A program made the translations under genes and the position numbers. The notes beneath the pieces were generated by a model. That model made no database searches, was not told where the DNA came from, and was given only the letters and a program-made list of their open reading frames with translations. A stretch of 64,000 nucleotides of DNA from positions 558,001 to 622,000 of the forward strand of contig NZ_JAJAWG010000001.1 in NCBI RefSeq assembly GCF_020531905.1. Reading direction: 5' to 3'. The DNA is from Deefgea salmonis (lineage in GTDB: Bacteria; Pseudomonadota; Gammaproteobacteria; Burkholderiales; Chitinibacteraceae). The first letter of the stretch is position 1. Each line of letters begins with the position of its first letter. This document shows positions 37,002 through 46,561 of this stretch, one piece after another.

Positions 37002-39487
37002 TTCGGCATCACCTCAGCTGGGCCACCAAACGCAGTCACTGCGGGGGCTTTACCTTTGTATTTTTCAACTTCGACCACGCAGGTATTGGCACTAATCGCT
37101 TGTGCCAAGCTCGACGTACCAATATCTTGCGTCATGGTATTGGGATCGCCATAGGTATCGAGCGCACCGATTTCTGGGCCGGTTGGGCCATACCATGCCC
37201 CTTCTTGCAAACGCACCACGCCTTTCGGGTAGTCATTAGACACATGCGCGCCCACCAAGGCTTGACCACGATCGTTAAACACCCGAACCAAATCGCCATG
37301 TTTAATACCACGTTGACGTGCGTCTTCTGGACTCATAAACAAAGGCTCGCGGCCTTGAATGGCATACGTTGCCCGCATCGGTTCCGAGTCACACATTTGC
37401 GAATGCAAGCGTTTATCCGGGTGAACCGATTGCATCCACAATGGGTAGCGTTTTGAATTCGGACCACCGTGCGAGCGCTCGCTTTTTTCCATCCACACCG
37501 GATGCCCCGGGCAATCGGCGTAATTGTAGCTGGCGATTTTGCGGCTAAAGATTTCAATAAAGCCCGATGGCGTACCCAAGGCGTTGAGTTCGGCGTCTTC
37601 ACGGAAATCCGCATGGCGCACCCACGGTTTACCCGCCGGAAATAATACAAATCCTTTCGCCCAGAATTCTTTAAACGGTGGCATTGGGAATTTACTACCG
37701 TTTTCTTTTCGACAGTTTTCGTACAAGAATGCCAGCCATTGCATTTCATCCATACTGCGGCTGTATTCTTTATCGCGACCAAAACGCTGCGTTAAGCCAC
37801 GGAAAATTTCAAAGTCCGTTTTTGAACTAAACAGTGGATCAACCAGTTTTTGCATCGCAATCACACCACGACCGCTGTATGAACCATACGCGTCAATATC
37901 ATTACGCTCGAACTGCGTACACGCCGGCAATACGATATCGGCAAAACGACAGGTTGCCGTCCAGGTGTAATCAACCGCCACCACGGTCTCGAGGCGATGG
38001 AAAGCTTTTTTCATCTTGTTACGGTCTTGCTGACGGTGCCATTGATTGCAACCGCTATACACCGCCATTTTATACGGTGGCAATTTAACTTTCTGGCCGT
38101 TGTAATCAATCACCTTACCAGGTTCTAGCAATGCGTCGATCGCTCGAGCGCACGGAATCATTGGGCTATAGCCTTTATAATCGGTGTTGGTGTATTTCGG
38201 TTTTTTACCCGGATCTAAATTCAAAGGGAAAGAACCTGGCATCGCAGCGCCCGAAGACGGTACGCCAATCGAGCTATAGTGATGGGCATAACTAATCCCG
38301 CCACCTGGCAAACCAATTTGTCCCAACATCGCCGCTAATACCGCACCCATCCAATACGGTTGCTCACCATGCTGCTGACGCTGCACCGCCCAGCCAAAAA
38401 TCAGCTGCGTGCGACCGCTGGCCATCAAGCGCGCCAATTCACGGATTTGCTGCGCTTTTACGCCGCAAATCTTCTCGGCCCATTCAGGGGTTTTGGCGGT
38501 TTTGTCTGCGCCTTGACCCAATAAATAAGGCAAGAATTTCTCAAAACCGAGGGTATACGCATCAAGGAATTGCTGGTCATGGAGTTTCTCGGTATACAGC
38601 GTATGCGCCAAACCCATCATCAAGGCCACATCCGTCAATGGATTGACGTATTGCTTTTCGCAGCCTAGATAGTTTTGCGTTTTGCTCTTCACCGGATCAA
38701 TGCTAATCACGCGAATTTCTTTTTTGGCGATCTTGTTTTTCAATTGCTCAAGGTAGGCGAACGATTCATGCGTTTCGCAATTCCAACCCACTTGCAAGTT
38801 TTTAACCGGATCGCTGGCCCAAAAGATAACGGTTTTACTTTCTTTAAGAATGATTTCCCACGAAGTGCCTTGTGAATACACTTCAGTCGAGCCCAATACG
38901 TACGGCAAGATCACCTGCCCAGCACCGGTCGAATAATCCCCAGCGGTGGAAATCGTATGCCCGTGCATATTCATCGCCCGCAACATGTGATTGCCGCAGG
39001 TATGAAATTGCCCAGTCTGACGCCAACCGACCAAACCGGTGTGCATCGCCCACGGACCATAGCTGGTTTGCACCCGCTCTAATTCCGAATAAAACAGATC
39101 TAAAGCTTGGTCCCAAGTCACACGGACAAAGCGATTGTCACCGCGTTGGGTGGTGTCACTTTTATGACCCTTTTTGAGCCAATCTAAACGCACCATTGGA
39201 TAACGAATCCGCGATGGGCTGTAAATCAAACCAATAATGCCTTGAATCATTTCGGTCGGGTATTTGTCAAATTCAAAGGCTTTGACTTCAACCACTTTGC
39301 CACCGGCAACCCGGGCACGGATTGCGCCCCAGTGTGAACCGGTGATTTTCCAATCGGGACCACTGCCGGTAACGGCAGCCGCTTTGGCCTCGCTTTGGCG
39401 AGAGAGTAATAAACTAGGGCTTACTAACGCAGCCACTGAGGCTAGCGACAAACCCTTTAAAAATACACGGCGTGAGTTCTGAGTCAT
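36998..39487 (-). CDS. torA: Trimethylamine-N-oxide reductase TorA
   Basis: An 829-residue periplasmic molybdoenzyme of the DMSO reductase family that reduces TMAO to trimethylamine. The twin-arginine signal SRRVFLKG (residues 5-12) leads to cleavage around EAKA. The segment [18 protein letters not shown] (about 181-198) carries the serine ligand of molybdenum and is typical of TorA/Bis[17 protein letters not shown] is also conserved. No Fe-S cysteines are present, as expected. It is 10 bp from torC. Confidence 0.95.
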   Translation of the reverse strand: MTQNSRRVFLKGLSLASVAALVSPSLLLSRQSEAKAAAVTGSGPDWKITGSHWGAIRARVAGGKVVEVKAFEFDKYPTEMIQGIIGLIYSPSRIRYPMVRLDWLKKGHKSDTTQRGDNRFVRVTWDQALDLFYSELERVQTSYGPWAMHTGLVGWRQTGQFHTCGNHMLRAMNMHGHTISTAGDYSTGAGQVILPYVLGSTEVYSQGTSWEIILKESKTVIFWASDPVKNLQVGWNCETHESFAYLEQLKNKIAKKEIRVISIDPVKSKTQNYLGCEKQYVNPLTDVALMMGLAHTLYTEKLHDQQFLDAYTLGFEKFLPYLLGQGADKTAKTPEWAEKICGVKAQQIRELARLMASGRTQLIFGWAVQRQQHGEQPYWMGAVLAAMLGQIGLPGGGISYAHHYSSIGVPSSGAAMPGSFPLNLDPGKKPKYTNTDYKGYSPMIPCARAIDALLEPGKVIDYNGQKVKLPPYKMAVYSGCNQWHRQQDRNKMKKAFHRLETVVAVDYTWTATCRFADIVLPACTQFERNDIDAYGSYSGRGVIAMQKLVDPLFSSKTDFEIFRGLTQRFGRDKEYSRSMDEMQWLAFLYENCRKENGSKFPMPPFKEFWAKGFVLFPAGKPWVRHADFREDAELNALGTPSGFIEIFSRKIASYNYADCPGHPVWMEKSERSHGGPNSKRYPLWMQSVHPDKRLHSQMCDSEPMRATYAIQGREPLFMSPEDARQRGIKHGDLVRVFNDRGQALVGAHVSNDYPKGVVRLQEGAWYGPTGPEIGALDTYGDPNTMTQDIGTSSLAQAISANTCVVEVEKYKGKAPAVTAFGGPAEVMPK

Positions 39488-39497
39488 GAGCTTATTC

Positions 39498-40679
39498 TTA
39501 GTGGCTAGGTTTTTTAAAATCAGACGAATTATTTTGTAGGTACTTCAGTACTAAGCCTTGGGTATCTTTATCCATGCTAGTAAAACCGACCATCCCACCA
39601 AATAACCCCGGCCAGGTATTTGCATCAAAATGCGCTTCGTCCGGCTGCTTATGGCAAACACTGCAGCTATTTTTGTAACTGTCTTTGGCCACTGACCAGA
39701 TAGGATCGGTGCTGGCCACCACTTCGCCTTTCTTAATCCAGAATGTGGCGGACGATTTTTGCCAAATCAAACCGGTATTTGGATCTTCTTTACTTTCTTG
39801 CACTTTCACCAATTGCTTGTCTTGCGCAACGGTTTTTTCTAGCGTGGCAACGGTAATGTTTTTAGCAAAATGGCCATACCAAACTCGGCCAAAGCCTTTG
39901 CTCTTACGCCAAGCCGAAACTTCCACTTGCTGCGCGTCGCCCTTCTCTTGCAGCACCTTAACTGGCGCACCAACTTCCAACTTACCCGCCACTTTGCTCA
40001 TGGCTTCATCCAAGTACAATTCACGCGGATAGACATTAAAGTAAGTGCCACCGACTTTTACGCTCTCATTGCCTGCAGCTTGAATCAAGCCATCAAATGC
40101 TGGATTACGGGTGTCGGTTTTTGCTGGTTTTTTGTGCGCAATTCCTTGATGGCAATCGACACAACTTTGATTCCGCTCTGCCGCACCGCGCATCGCTTCA
40201 CGCGACGTTTCGCGCATTTTTTCAAAGTCCATGCTGTTGTAATCATGGCAAGTACGGCATTCTTTTGAGCCATTGGCCTTAAAGCGATCCCACTCGTTTT
40301 GCGCTAAGCGAGCACGATTAGCTTCAAATTTTTCTGGTGTATCGATTTTGCCAGTCAGATGCGACCAAACCTCAACACTGGCTTGAATCTTGCGTGCCAT
40401 TTTATCGGTAAAGTCATGCGGCACATGGCAATCAGAACACTTGGCACGAACGCCAGAACGATTACTCCAATGCACGGTTTCTTTAAGTTCTTCTTGGTTC
40501 TGATGCATGGTGTGGCAGCTAACACAGAATTCTTCCGTATTGGTCGCCGCCATACCGGCGTTAAAGCCTTGCCACGCTAAAATACCGGCGATAAAACCCA
40601 CCGTTACCAAAACACCAAGACCAATCTTGGCTGCTGGCTTACAAAACAAATTCCGTAGCCAGATCCACATTTTTTTCAT
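39498..40679 (-). CDS. torC: Pentahaem c-type cytochrome TorC
   Basis: A 393-residue membrane-anchored cytochrome that passes electrons from menaquinol to TorA. After an N-terminal helix (about 15-38, [10 protein letters not shown]) come five haem motifs: CVSCH, CSDCH, CRTCH and CVDCH in the NapC/NirT domain, and CSVCH in the C-terminal domain. Five haems is the TorC pattern. ATG at 40679 (MKKMWIW) is preferred over a TTG four codons earlier. A hairpin separates it from torE. Confidence 0.95.
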   Translation of the reverse strand: MKKMWIWLRNLFCKPAAKIGLGVLVTVGFIAGILAWQGFNAGMAATNTEEFCVSCHTMHQNQEELKETVHWSNRSGVRAKCSDCHVPHDFTDKMARKIQASVEVWSHLTGKIDTPEKFEANRARLAQNEWDRFKANGSKECRTCHDYNSMDFEKMRETSREAMRGAAERNQSCVDCHQGIAHKKPAKTDTRNPAFDGLIQAAGNESVKVGGTYFNVYPRELYLDEAMSKVAGKLEVGAPVKVLQEKGDAQQVEVSAWRKSKGFGRVWYGHFAKNITVATLEKTVAQDKQLVKVQESKEDPNTGLIWQKSSATFWIKKGEVVASTDPIWSVAKDSYKNSCSVCHKQPDEAHFDANTWPGLFGGMVGFTSMDKDTQGLVLKYLQNNSSDFKKPSH

Positions 40680-40705
40680 AAACAAATCCAATTCATCAAA
40701 ACAAA

Positions 40706-40729
40706 AAAGCGAGATAACAATCTCGCTTT
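40706..40729 (-). terminator. Terminator-like hairpin between torE and torC
   Basis: AAAGCGAGAT and ATCTCGCTTT form a perfect 10-bp stem with loop AACA, starting right at the torE stop and followed by a T-run in the minus strand. It may set the torE:torC ratio by partial termination. Confidence 0.7.
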
Positions 40730-40889
40730 ACGCGCCCGGCAAGCCGATTAAAAAAATCTGCAATAAGCGCACAATCAAACCATAGCTTGCAATCGCACCC
40801 AACATCGCAATCGGCAAACCTACAAAAGCCAATAGCAGTAGTTTCTTCCACTCACTTTTGCAACTTTTTTCTGTTGTTACTTCTGTCAT
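40728..40889 (-). CDS. torE: TorE/NapE-family small membrane protein
   Basis: A 53-residue protein with a charged N-terminus (MTEVTTEKSCKSEWKKL) and one or two membrane helices (about 17-50: LLLLAFVGLPIAMLGAIASY and LIVRLLQIFLIGLPGA). The final LIGLPG and the site before torC match the NapE/TorE family. It is too short for a usual gene caller cut-off but reads cleanly from ATG to TAA. Function in the reductase system is unknown; it is absent from E. coli torCAD but present in other torECAD operons. Confidence 0.85.
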   Translation of the reverse strand: MTEVTTEKSCKSEWKKLLLLAFVGLPIAMLGAIASYGLIVRLLQIFLIGLPGA

Positions 40890-41478
40890 TTTTTACAACC
40901 ATTTCAACGAATGAATTTCAAATTAATGCTAACGAAAAATACGCAGCAAAACCATTAGGATTAATTATCCTCGCCACAATAAAATATTTCAGTTAACTTT
41001 TACCGATCAATTTTTGTGTATATTTTTATCTGCAAACAAATAGATAAACTTGCCTTGCCAATTTTCTATCGACAAATATCGGCAATACCAGAATAAAAAT
41101 CAAACCAATCAAATTAGCGACCTTGCCAAATACAATAATTCCAGACAAATAAAACGCAAATTTGCAGCTACTTATTAAAAAATAACTGAATCATCAAACG
41201 GCAATATTGATCCGTATCAACAAGATCAGCCCCGTCAAATTATAGAAAGCACATTAATTTAAAGCCTATAAATTCCAAGCTTTAATAAACACCAGCAAAA
41301 ACAAGCATCATCGACTTACTTACAGCAAAAAACTCACGTCAATTCTTTTATTTGCGGTAAATATTAACACCAACACTTACAAGCACTCCCTTACAATCCC
41401 CCCAGCACTTCGATCCTTGAGCACCAACACAGGACGAACAACACTTCATACATTCGACTCATTTTTACAGGGCATTCA
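40890..41478. other. AT-rich divergent intergenic region between torE and the LPMO operon
   Basis: About 590 bp, markedly AT-rich, without a gene I can support. It contains a perfect FNR-type site (41207-41220) and many A/T tracts that could bend or bind IHF/H-NS-like proteins. It must hold promoters for both the tor operon and the lipoprotein/LPMO genes. Confidence 0.6.
41207..41220. promoter_or_regulatory. FNR/ANR-type site
   Basis: TTGAT-CCGT-ATCAA matches the FNR consensus TTGATNNNNATCAA exactly. It lies 318 bp from torE and 259 bp from the lipoprotein gene. Oxygen control of the tor operon is the likely purpose, but the leader would then be long. Confidence 0.65.
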
Positions 41479-41691
41479 ATGCAATTAAAGCCACTCATTC
41501 CGCTATTGGCGCTGACCATACTCAGCGCCTGCTCAAGTGGCGAAGACTCCGCACCATCCACGACAGAGAGCACCCCGACCCCCGTCGTCGCCAACCCCGT
41601 CGCGGGAGAGATGGGCAACCGCAAGCACAGCGCACACCCCAGCAGCGCCCATCAAGATAACGGCCTTCCCCCAGTTATTGAACAATTTTAA
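41479..41691 (+). CDS. Small lipoprotein preceding the LPMO gene
   Basis: A 70-residue predicted lipoprotein. The signal peptide MQLKPLIPLLALTILSAC gives Cys18 as lipidation site after lipobox LSA. The mature part is Ser/Thr/Pro-rich and looks disordered (TTESTPTPVV), without known domain. AGGG lies about ten bases before the ATG. The LPMO gene starts 65 bp further on the same strand, suggesting a shared transcript. The gene is not recognised; a role near the secreted LPMO, such as copper or surface anchoring, would be speculation. Confidence 0.6.
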   Translation: MQLKPLIPLLALTILSACSSGEDSAPSTTESTPTPVVANPVAGEMGNRKHSAHPSSAHQDNGLPPVIEQF

Positions 41692-41756
41692 GCCGATCAA
41701 ACCATCGGCTACATCCTTGACTTAACACCTCCCCTCTCATCAAAGGTTTCCTCTGA

Positions 41757-43184
41757 ATGACTCGCAATTTTACTTTGCACCTCCTTACCACGACCTGCTT
41801 GCTATCGGCCAGCACCGGCGCATTCGCTCACGGTTACATGACTGAGCCCACCTCACGCGGCTATCTCTGCAAAATTGGCGGCAATAGCCAATGCGGGGCC
41901 GTGCAATGGGAGCCACAAAGCATCGAAGCCCCGTCTGGATTTCCAGCCCAGGGCCCCGCCGACGGCAAAATTGCCAGCGCCGGCCATATTCAGTTCTCGG
42001 AATTAGATGCACAAACCAGCGATCGCTGGACCAAGCGCGACATCAAAGCTGGTCCACAAAACATGAGCTGGTTCTTTACCGCCAATCACACCACGCGCAA
42101 TTGGCGCTACTACATCACCCAACAAGACTGGAACCCGAATCAGCCACTGACTCGCGCGGCATTTGACCTTAAGCCTTTTTGTGAGGTCGACGGCGGCATG
42201 CAAAAGCCGAACCCACAAACCAGCCACCTTTGCACCGTACCGCAGCGCACCGGCTATCAAGTGATTTTGGGCGTATGGGAAGTTGGCGACACCGTCAATA
42301 GTTTTTACAATGTGGTCGACGTGATGTTTGACGACAATGGCGGACAACCCGCTCCCGACTGGCGTCAAGGCGGCAGCATCCACCCCTCAGTGGATCTAAA
42401 ATCGGGTGACCGGGTGATGACGCGGGTTTTTGACCAAAACGGCGAACGCCCTCAATTGCAAACCGCACTCACCATTGCCAATAGCACCCAAGGCCTGCGC
42501 AATAATTGGGCGCACGCGCTAGCGAGCAAAATCAATCAAGAACAACAGCACATTCGTGCTGGACAAAAAGCCAGCGATGGTCAATTTGGTCCTGTGTATG
42601 GCTTAAACCCGATTTACCTTAAAACCAGTAGTGGCTTAAGCCGGGTTGAGATTCAGATTGAGCAAAAACAACCCCCTTTGGTCAATAGCGTTCAAGTGAG
42701 CAATCTCGCGAGCGAATACACCATCCAAGATGGCAAAGTCAGTCTTACTTTTAATGTCGCAGCGCAAGGCGATTTAAACGTCATCAATACGGTTTACAAC
42801 CACGGTGGCGTTGCCCAAGGCCAAAGCGAAGCCAGCCTGAACAACAGCAACAAAACCTTTACCATGGCGTTAAGTAATGTAAAAGCTGGCCATCATCAAC
42901 TGGTGGTGAAAGGCACCCCAAAAAATGGCGGCGCTTATGTGCAACAAACGCTCGACATGATGTTTAACGACGCCACGGCGGGTGGGCAATATGATTTTGT
43001 ATTCCCTGCGTCGATCAAGTCTTATCAAGCGGGCACTTTGGTAAAACAAAACAAAAACGGCAAAACCTATCGCTGCAAGCCGTTCCCATACAGTGGTTAC
43101 TGCTCACAATGGTCAACTAGCGCCACGCACTACGAGCCCGGTGTTGGTTCAGACTGGTCTTCTGCTTGGGATGAAGTGAAATAA
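41757..43184 (+). CDS. gbpA: GbpA-like chitin-active lytic polysaccharide monooxygenase (AA10)
   Basis: A 475-residue secreted, copper-dependent enzyme that oxidatively cleaves chitin and may mediate attachment to chitin surfaces. The signal peptide ends at AFA, leaving His25 as mature N-terminus (HGYMTEPTSRGYLC); the second copper-brace histidine is His111 in TANHTTRNWRYYIT. AA10 covers about 25-205, followed by GbpA-type domains 2 and 3 and a C-terminal chitin-binding module (YRCKPFPYSGYCSQW and YEPGVGSDWSSAWDEV). Domain order equals Vibrio GbpA. Two strong hairpins terminate the operon. Confidence 0.95.
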   Translation: MTRNFTLHLLTTTCLLSASTGAFAHGYMTEPTSRGYLCKIGGNSQCGAVQWEPQSIEAPSGFPAQGPADGKIASAGHIQFSELDAQTSDRWTKRDIKAGPQNMSWFFTANHTTRNWRYYITQQDWNPNQPLTRAAFDLKPFCEVDGGMQKPNPQTSHLCTVPQRTGYQVILGVWEVGDTVNSFYNVVDVMFDDNGGQPAPDWRQGGSIHPSVDLKSGDRVMTRVFDQNGERPQLQTALTIANSTQGLRNNWAHALASKINQEQQHIRAGQKASDGQFGPVYGLNPIYLKTSSGLSRVEIQIEQKQPPLVNSVQVSNLASEYTIQDGKVSLTFNVAAQGDLNVINTVYNHGGVAQGQSEASLNNSNKTFTMALSNVKAGHHQLVVKGTPKNGGAYVQQTLDMMFNDATAGGQYDFVFPASIKSYQAGTLVKQNKNGKTYRCKPFPYSGYCSQWSTSATHYEPGVGSDWSSAWDEVK

Positions 43185-43202
43185 TGAATCGAAATTAAAA
43201 TT

Positions 43203-43256
43203 AAAGCACACGATATCGTGTGCTTTATTGATGACGGCGTAATATTTACGCCGTCA
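43203..43256 (+). terminator. Tandem hairpins after the LPMO gene
   Basis: First a perfect palindrome AAAGCACACGAT/ATCGTGTGCTTT (43203-43226), then TGACGGCGTAA/TTACGCCGTCA (43232-43256) followed by ATTT. Together a strong end of transcription. Confidence 0.8.
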
Positions 43257-43385
43257 ATTTAATAATATCGACGCCATCGCTCATGTGCATTATTGCCCTT
43301 ATAAAGGGTAATTTATCCGCTTCGGTTATTGATTTATTTCTGCGACACTCAAATACATGATTCACTTTAAATAAAAGCCCACCGA

Positions 43386-44198
43386 ATGAATTGGATTGAT
43401 CTATTGCAAACACAAGCAATTAGCTATGCACCTAAATTAATATCGGCACTGATTGCGCTATTTATTGGCTGGAAACTGATTGGTATTGCCACTCAATTAT
43501 TAGAAACAATGCTAACGCGCAGCAATGTCGAAGCCACACTCAAGCATTTTTTGGGCAGTCTGGCCAATGTTGCATTAAAAGCACTACTACTCATTAGTGC
43601 CGCATCAATGATCGGCATTGAAACCACGTCATTTATTGCGATTTTAGGCGCTGCTGGTTTAGCCATTGGTTTGGCACTGCAAGGTAGTTTGAGTAATTTT
43701 GCCGGTGGCGTACTGATTTTGATGTTTAAACCCTTTAAAGCTGGTGACTATATTGAGGCGCAAGGTCAAGCCGGCACGGTTGAAGGCATTCAAATTTTTA
43801 CTACACGTTTACGCACACCCGACAACAAACTCATCGTCATCCCCAACGGGCCATTAGCCAATGGCAACCTGACTAATTACTCCGCTATGTCCACCCGCCG
43901 CGTCGATTTTGTTTTTGGTGTGGGTTATGACGACGATATCGATCACACCCGCACTGTGATTTTATCGGTACTCAAGCAAGATTCGCGCATTCATGAAGAC
44001 CCTGCGCCGCTGGTGGTGGTTTCATCGCTAGGCGACAGCTCGGTCAACTTCACGGTTCGAATTTGGACCAATAGCGAACATTACTGGCCGGTGTTTTTTG
44101 ATACGACAGAAAATATCAAAAAAGCCTTTGATGCGGCCAAGATCTCAATTCCTTATCCGCAACGCACCGTGCATCATATTCAGCACACTGAAAAATAA
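43386..44198 (+). CDS. mscS: Small-conductance mechanosensitive channel (MscS)
   Basis: A 270-residue inner-membrane channel close to E. coli MscS in length. Three helices (about 15-32, 60-80, 85-110), the third being the pore helix with GAAGLAIGLALQGSLSNFAGG. The beta domain follows with GTVEGIQIFTTRLRTPDNKLIVIPNG, and a C-terminal alpha/beta part. It protects against hypo-osmotic shock. Single gene with a strong terminator. Confidence 0.94.
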   Translation: MNWIDLLQTQAISYAPKLISALIALFIGWKLIGIATQLLETMLTRSNVEATLKHFLGSLANVALKALLLISAASMIGIETTSFIAILGAAGLAIGLALQGSLSNFAGGVLILMFKPFKAGDYIEAQGQAGTVEGIQIFTTRLRTPDNKLIVIPNGPLANGNLTNYSAMSTRRVDFVFGVGYDDDIDHTRTVILSVLKQDSRIHEDPAPLVVVSSLGDSSVNFTVRIWTNSEHYWPVFFDTTENIKKAFDAAKISIPYPQRTVHHIQHTEK

Positions 44199-44218
44199 TG
44201 CGATGCAATGCGCTAAGC

Positions 44219-44253
44219 ACAATAAAAAACCGGCAATGCCGGTTTTTTATTGT
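44219..44253. terminator. Bidirectional terminator between mscS and the GFA gene
   Basis: A perfect 16-bp stem (ACAATAAAAAACCGGC with its complement) and loop AAT, with A-run and T-run on either side, serves both convergent genes. Confidence 0.9.
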
Positions 44254-44261
44254 CTGTCACT

Positions 44262-44669
44262 TTAACGAGGCTCGGCCCATTGCGCGTACTCGGGCAAATC
44301 GACAAAATTCAGCCAAGGCACATCGTGCGATGTCCAAATATGCTGGTTAGCACGCAAACTTGGATCGTCATCTAAAGTGGCCACGCGTAGCACCCACATT
44401 GGCTTACCGATTTTTTTCGCCAATAGATGGCTGCCGCATTGCGAGCAAAAATAACGCACTTTATCCGCTGACGAAGCATATTGACTTAGCGCTGCCTCGC
44501 CAGCGAGCCAACGAAATTGCTCAGGGCGCACGCCTGCCGCTGAATTAAATGCCGCCGCATGCGTTTTACGGCAAGTTTGGCAATGGCAGTGCGAAATCGG
44601 CGTCGCCAACTCATCGACTGCATACCGCACTGTTTTACACGCACAAGATCCTTGTAAGCCCATATACAT
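44262..44669 (-). CDS. GFA-family zinc protein
   Basis: A 135-residue protein of the GFA (glutathione-dependent formaldehyde-activating-like) fold. Zinc-binding cysteines follow the family set: CACK (9-12), CHCQTCRK (about 33-40) and CSQCGSHL (near 94-101). Most GFA-like proteins have no proven function, and formaldehyde activation is shown for few. The gene lies 39 bp downstream of the SPFH gene on the same strand. Confidence 0.88.
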   Translation of the reverse strand: MYMGLQGSCACKTVRYAVDELATPISHCHCQTCRKTHAAAFNSAAGVRPEQFRWLAGEAALSQYASSADKVRYFCSQCGSHLLAKKIGKPMWVLRVATLDDDPSLRANQHIWTSHDVPWLNFVDLPEYAQWAEPR

Positions 44670-44707
44670 TCCCCTTTATCAGTCACCCAATCACAGCACC
44701 AGCGATC

Positions 44708-45778
44708 TCAACCCTCATCACCGGCAATCAGTTTTTTAAGCACCGCCGCTTTAGCAGCATCGTAATCGGCCACGGTAATCAAGTCTTGCGCCAGCAAGGA
44801 TTTTAATTGTTGCAACTGCAATTGCGGCGCGCTCATTTGGGGGGATGAATTTGCAACATCGGTATGGCTGGCGCCATCAGCCAGTTCAGCCGCCCGATTG
44901 GGCTGCGCAGTTGGCGCCAGCGCAGAATTGAGCGCCGATGCCATCACTTGGCCAGCCGCAACACCCGCGCCTAAACCCACGCCCAACCCAGCCAAGCCAC
45001 TGTCGTTTTGCGCGGCGAGCACCATTGATTGCGCGGCTTGATATTGGCTAAATGCGCCTAAATCCCCAATCATCTGCATTGCGATTTTGTTATCTAGGGC
45101 TTTTTGTAATTCATCGGGTAAAGAGATGTTTTCTAGCGTAAAGGTATCGAGCAGCAGTCCGTATTGCGCAAATTGCGAACGCAGTGCAGCGCCAATGCGC
45201 TCGGCCATTAAGCCTTGATGACTCGCCATATCCAAAAAAGGCACGTCGGAACTAGCTAAAACCTGCGTCATTGTTGCAACCACATCATTACGCAACTGCA
45301 GCTCTACATCATCGCAAGTATAAACATCGCGTGTGCCGCTAATTTGACTAAAAAACAGCTGCGGGTCGACAATTTGATAGGCATAAACGCCAAAAGCGCG
45401 CATGCGAATCATGCCAAAATCAGCGTCTCGCAAAGTAATCGGCTGCGGCGTGCCCCACTTGCGGCCTAGTTGCAAACGCGTACTCATAAAATACACATCA
45501 GACTTAAATGGCGACTGAAATAATTTGTCCCAGTTTTTAAGCGCCGTCAGCAGCGGCAAAGTGCGCGTGGTCAGCGTATATCGACCAGGGCCAAATACAT
45601 CCGCAAATTGGCCTTCATTTAAAAACACCGCCATTTGTGATTCGCGCACCGTGAGACTAGCGCCATATTGGATTTCACAATTGGCCTGCGGGAAGCGGTA
45701 AGCCAATACGCCATCTTCATCTTCATTCCACTGCAGTATGTCGATGAACTGATTATAAATAAACGATCCTAGACCCAT
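44708..45778 (-). CDS. SPFH-domain protein with C-terminal SHOCT motif
   Basis: A 356-residue protein of the YdjI/virion-core-like SPFH group. Residues 30-240 form the SPFH domain (VRESQMAVFLNEGQFADVFG, later ALDNKIAMQMIGDLGAFSQYQA); a Gly/Ala-rich region (about 262-285) follows; the end is a SHOCT helix pair (LKSLLAQDLITVADYDAAKA). No transmembrane helix is obvious, so it likely sits at the membrane as an oligomer. It is probably cotranscribed with the GFA gene. Function unknown. Confidence 0.85.
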   Translation of the reverse strand: MGLGSFIYNQFIDILQWNEDEDGVLAYRFPQANCEIQYGASLTVRESQMAVFLNEGQFADVFGPGRYTLTTRTLPLLTALKNWDKLFQSPFKSDVYFMSTRLQLGRKWGTPQPITLRDADFGMIRMRAFGVYAYQIVDPQLFFSQISGTRDVYTCDDVELQLRNDVVATMTQVLASSDVPFLDMASHQGLMAERIGAALRSQFAQYGLLLDTFTLENISLPDELQKALDNKIAMQMIGDLGAFSQYQAAQSMVLAAQNDSGLAGLGVGLGAGVAAGQVMASALNSALAPTAQPNRAAELADGASHTDVANSSPQMSAPQLQLQQLKSLLAQDLITVADYDAAKAAVLKKLIAGDEG

Positions 45779-46063
45779 ACCCTCTTCCTCATGCTCAAAT
45801 CGACAAAATCAAAGCCGCGCCAATCAAACCAACAACCCACAGTACGCGCCATGATGCAACACAACAAGTTGATGCAATATCGCAGCTTTGTCAGCAATCA
45901 GCAAGTAAACCCATCTCTTGTACGGGGCATTACTGAACACAAAACGACTAACAGTTTAAGTCAGGCCATAAATTGGCACTGAATTGACGAGCAAGAAGCG
46001 CAGGATTAAATCTCGCGCAACAAAAGCAGATGGCCGCAATTTGAATTGCCAATAACAGTCTGA

Positions 46064-46507
46064 CTAAGACTTAAGCCGACTTGGTAACTGCTGCAATGCA
46101 TCGGCATTAGAAGGAGAAAACACCATCTCGATGGCTTCATCCAAGCCCACCCAACGATATTGGGTGTGTTCACGCGGGGAAAGCGTTACCGGACTGCCGC
46201 TGGGCACCGCAACACTAAAAACATGCTCGGTATTGTGCGTGACCCCCGGCGCATAACGATGCCGCCAGCGCGCAAAGATTTCAAACTCACTGGCGTGTTG
46301 CCAATCGCGCACTGCATCGGCACTGACTTGCAAACCGGTCTCTTCAAACAGTTCACGCACGGCAGTATCAATCAGGGATTCATTGGCTTCGCAGCTGCCG
46401 GTTACCGATTGCCAAGCGCCAGCAAAATCACAGCGCTCGAGCAATAAAATCTGCAAATCCGGCGTATGAATGACAAGTAATATAGAAATAGGCTGTTTAT
46501 AGGGCAT
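46064..46507 (-). CDS. nudB: Dihydroneopterin triphosphate diphosphatase NudB
   Basis: A 147-residue Nudix hydrolase of folate synthesis, removing pyrophosphate from dihydroneopterin triphosphate. The Nudix box runs from GSCEANE to RELFEETGL (about 37-59). The start YKQPISILLVIHT and the segment HNTEHVFSVAVPS are NudB-like. It lies alone, divergent from sufS. Confidence in the Nudix fold is very high, in the exact substrate moderate. Confidence 0.85.
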   Translation of the reverse strand: MPYKQPISILLVIHTPDLQILLLERCDFAGAWQSVTGSCEANESLIDTAVRELFEETGLQVSADAVRDWQHASEFEIFARWRHRYAPGVTHNTEHVFSVAVPSGSPVTLSPREHTQYRWVGLDEAIEMVFSPSNADALQQLPSRLKS

Positions 46508-46561
46508 GGCGCATTATACAATTGCCAGTCCAAGCTGCCAGCTGTTCTTCAGGCAAACACC

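Noticed and set aside
45791-45982. Possible 63-residue gene upstream of the SPFH gene
   Set aside because: No ribosome site, polar sequence without domain, and it lies in the promoter region of the SPFH gene; nothing supports it.
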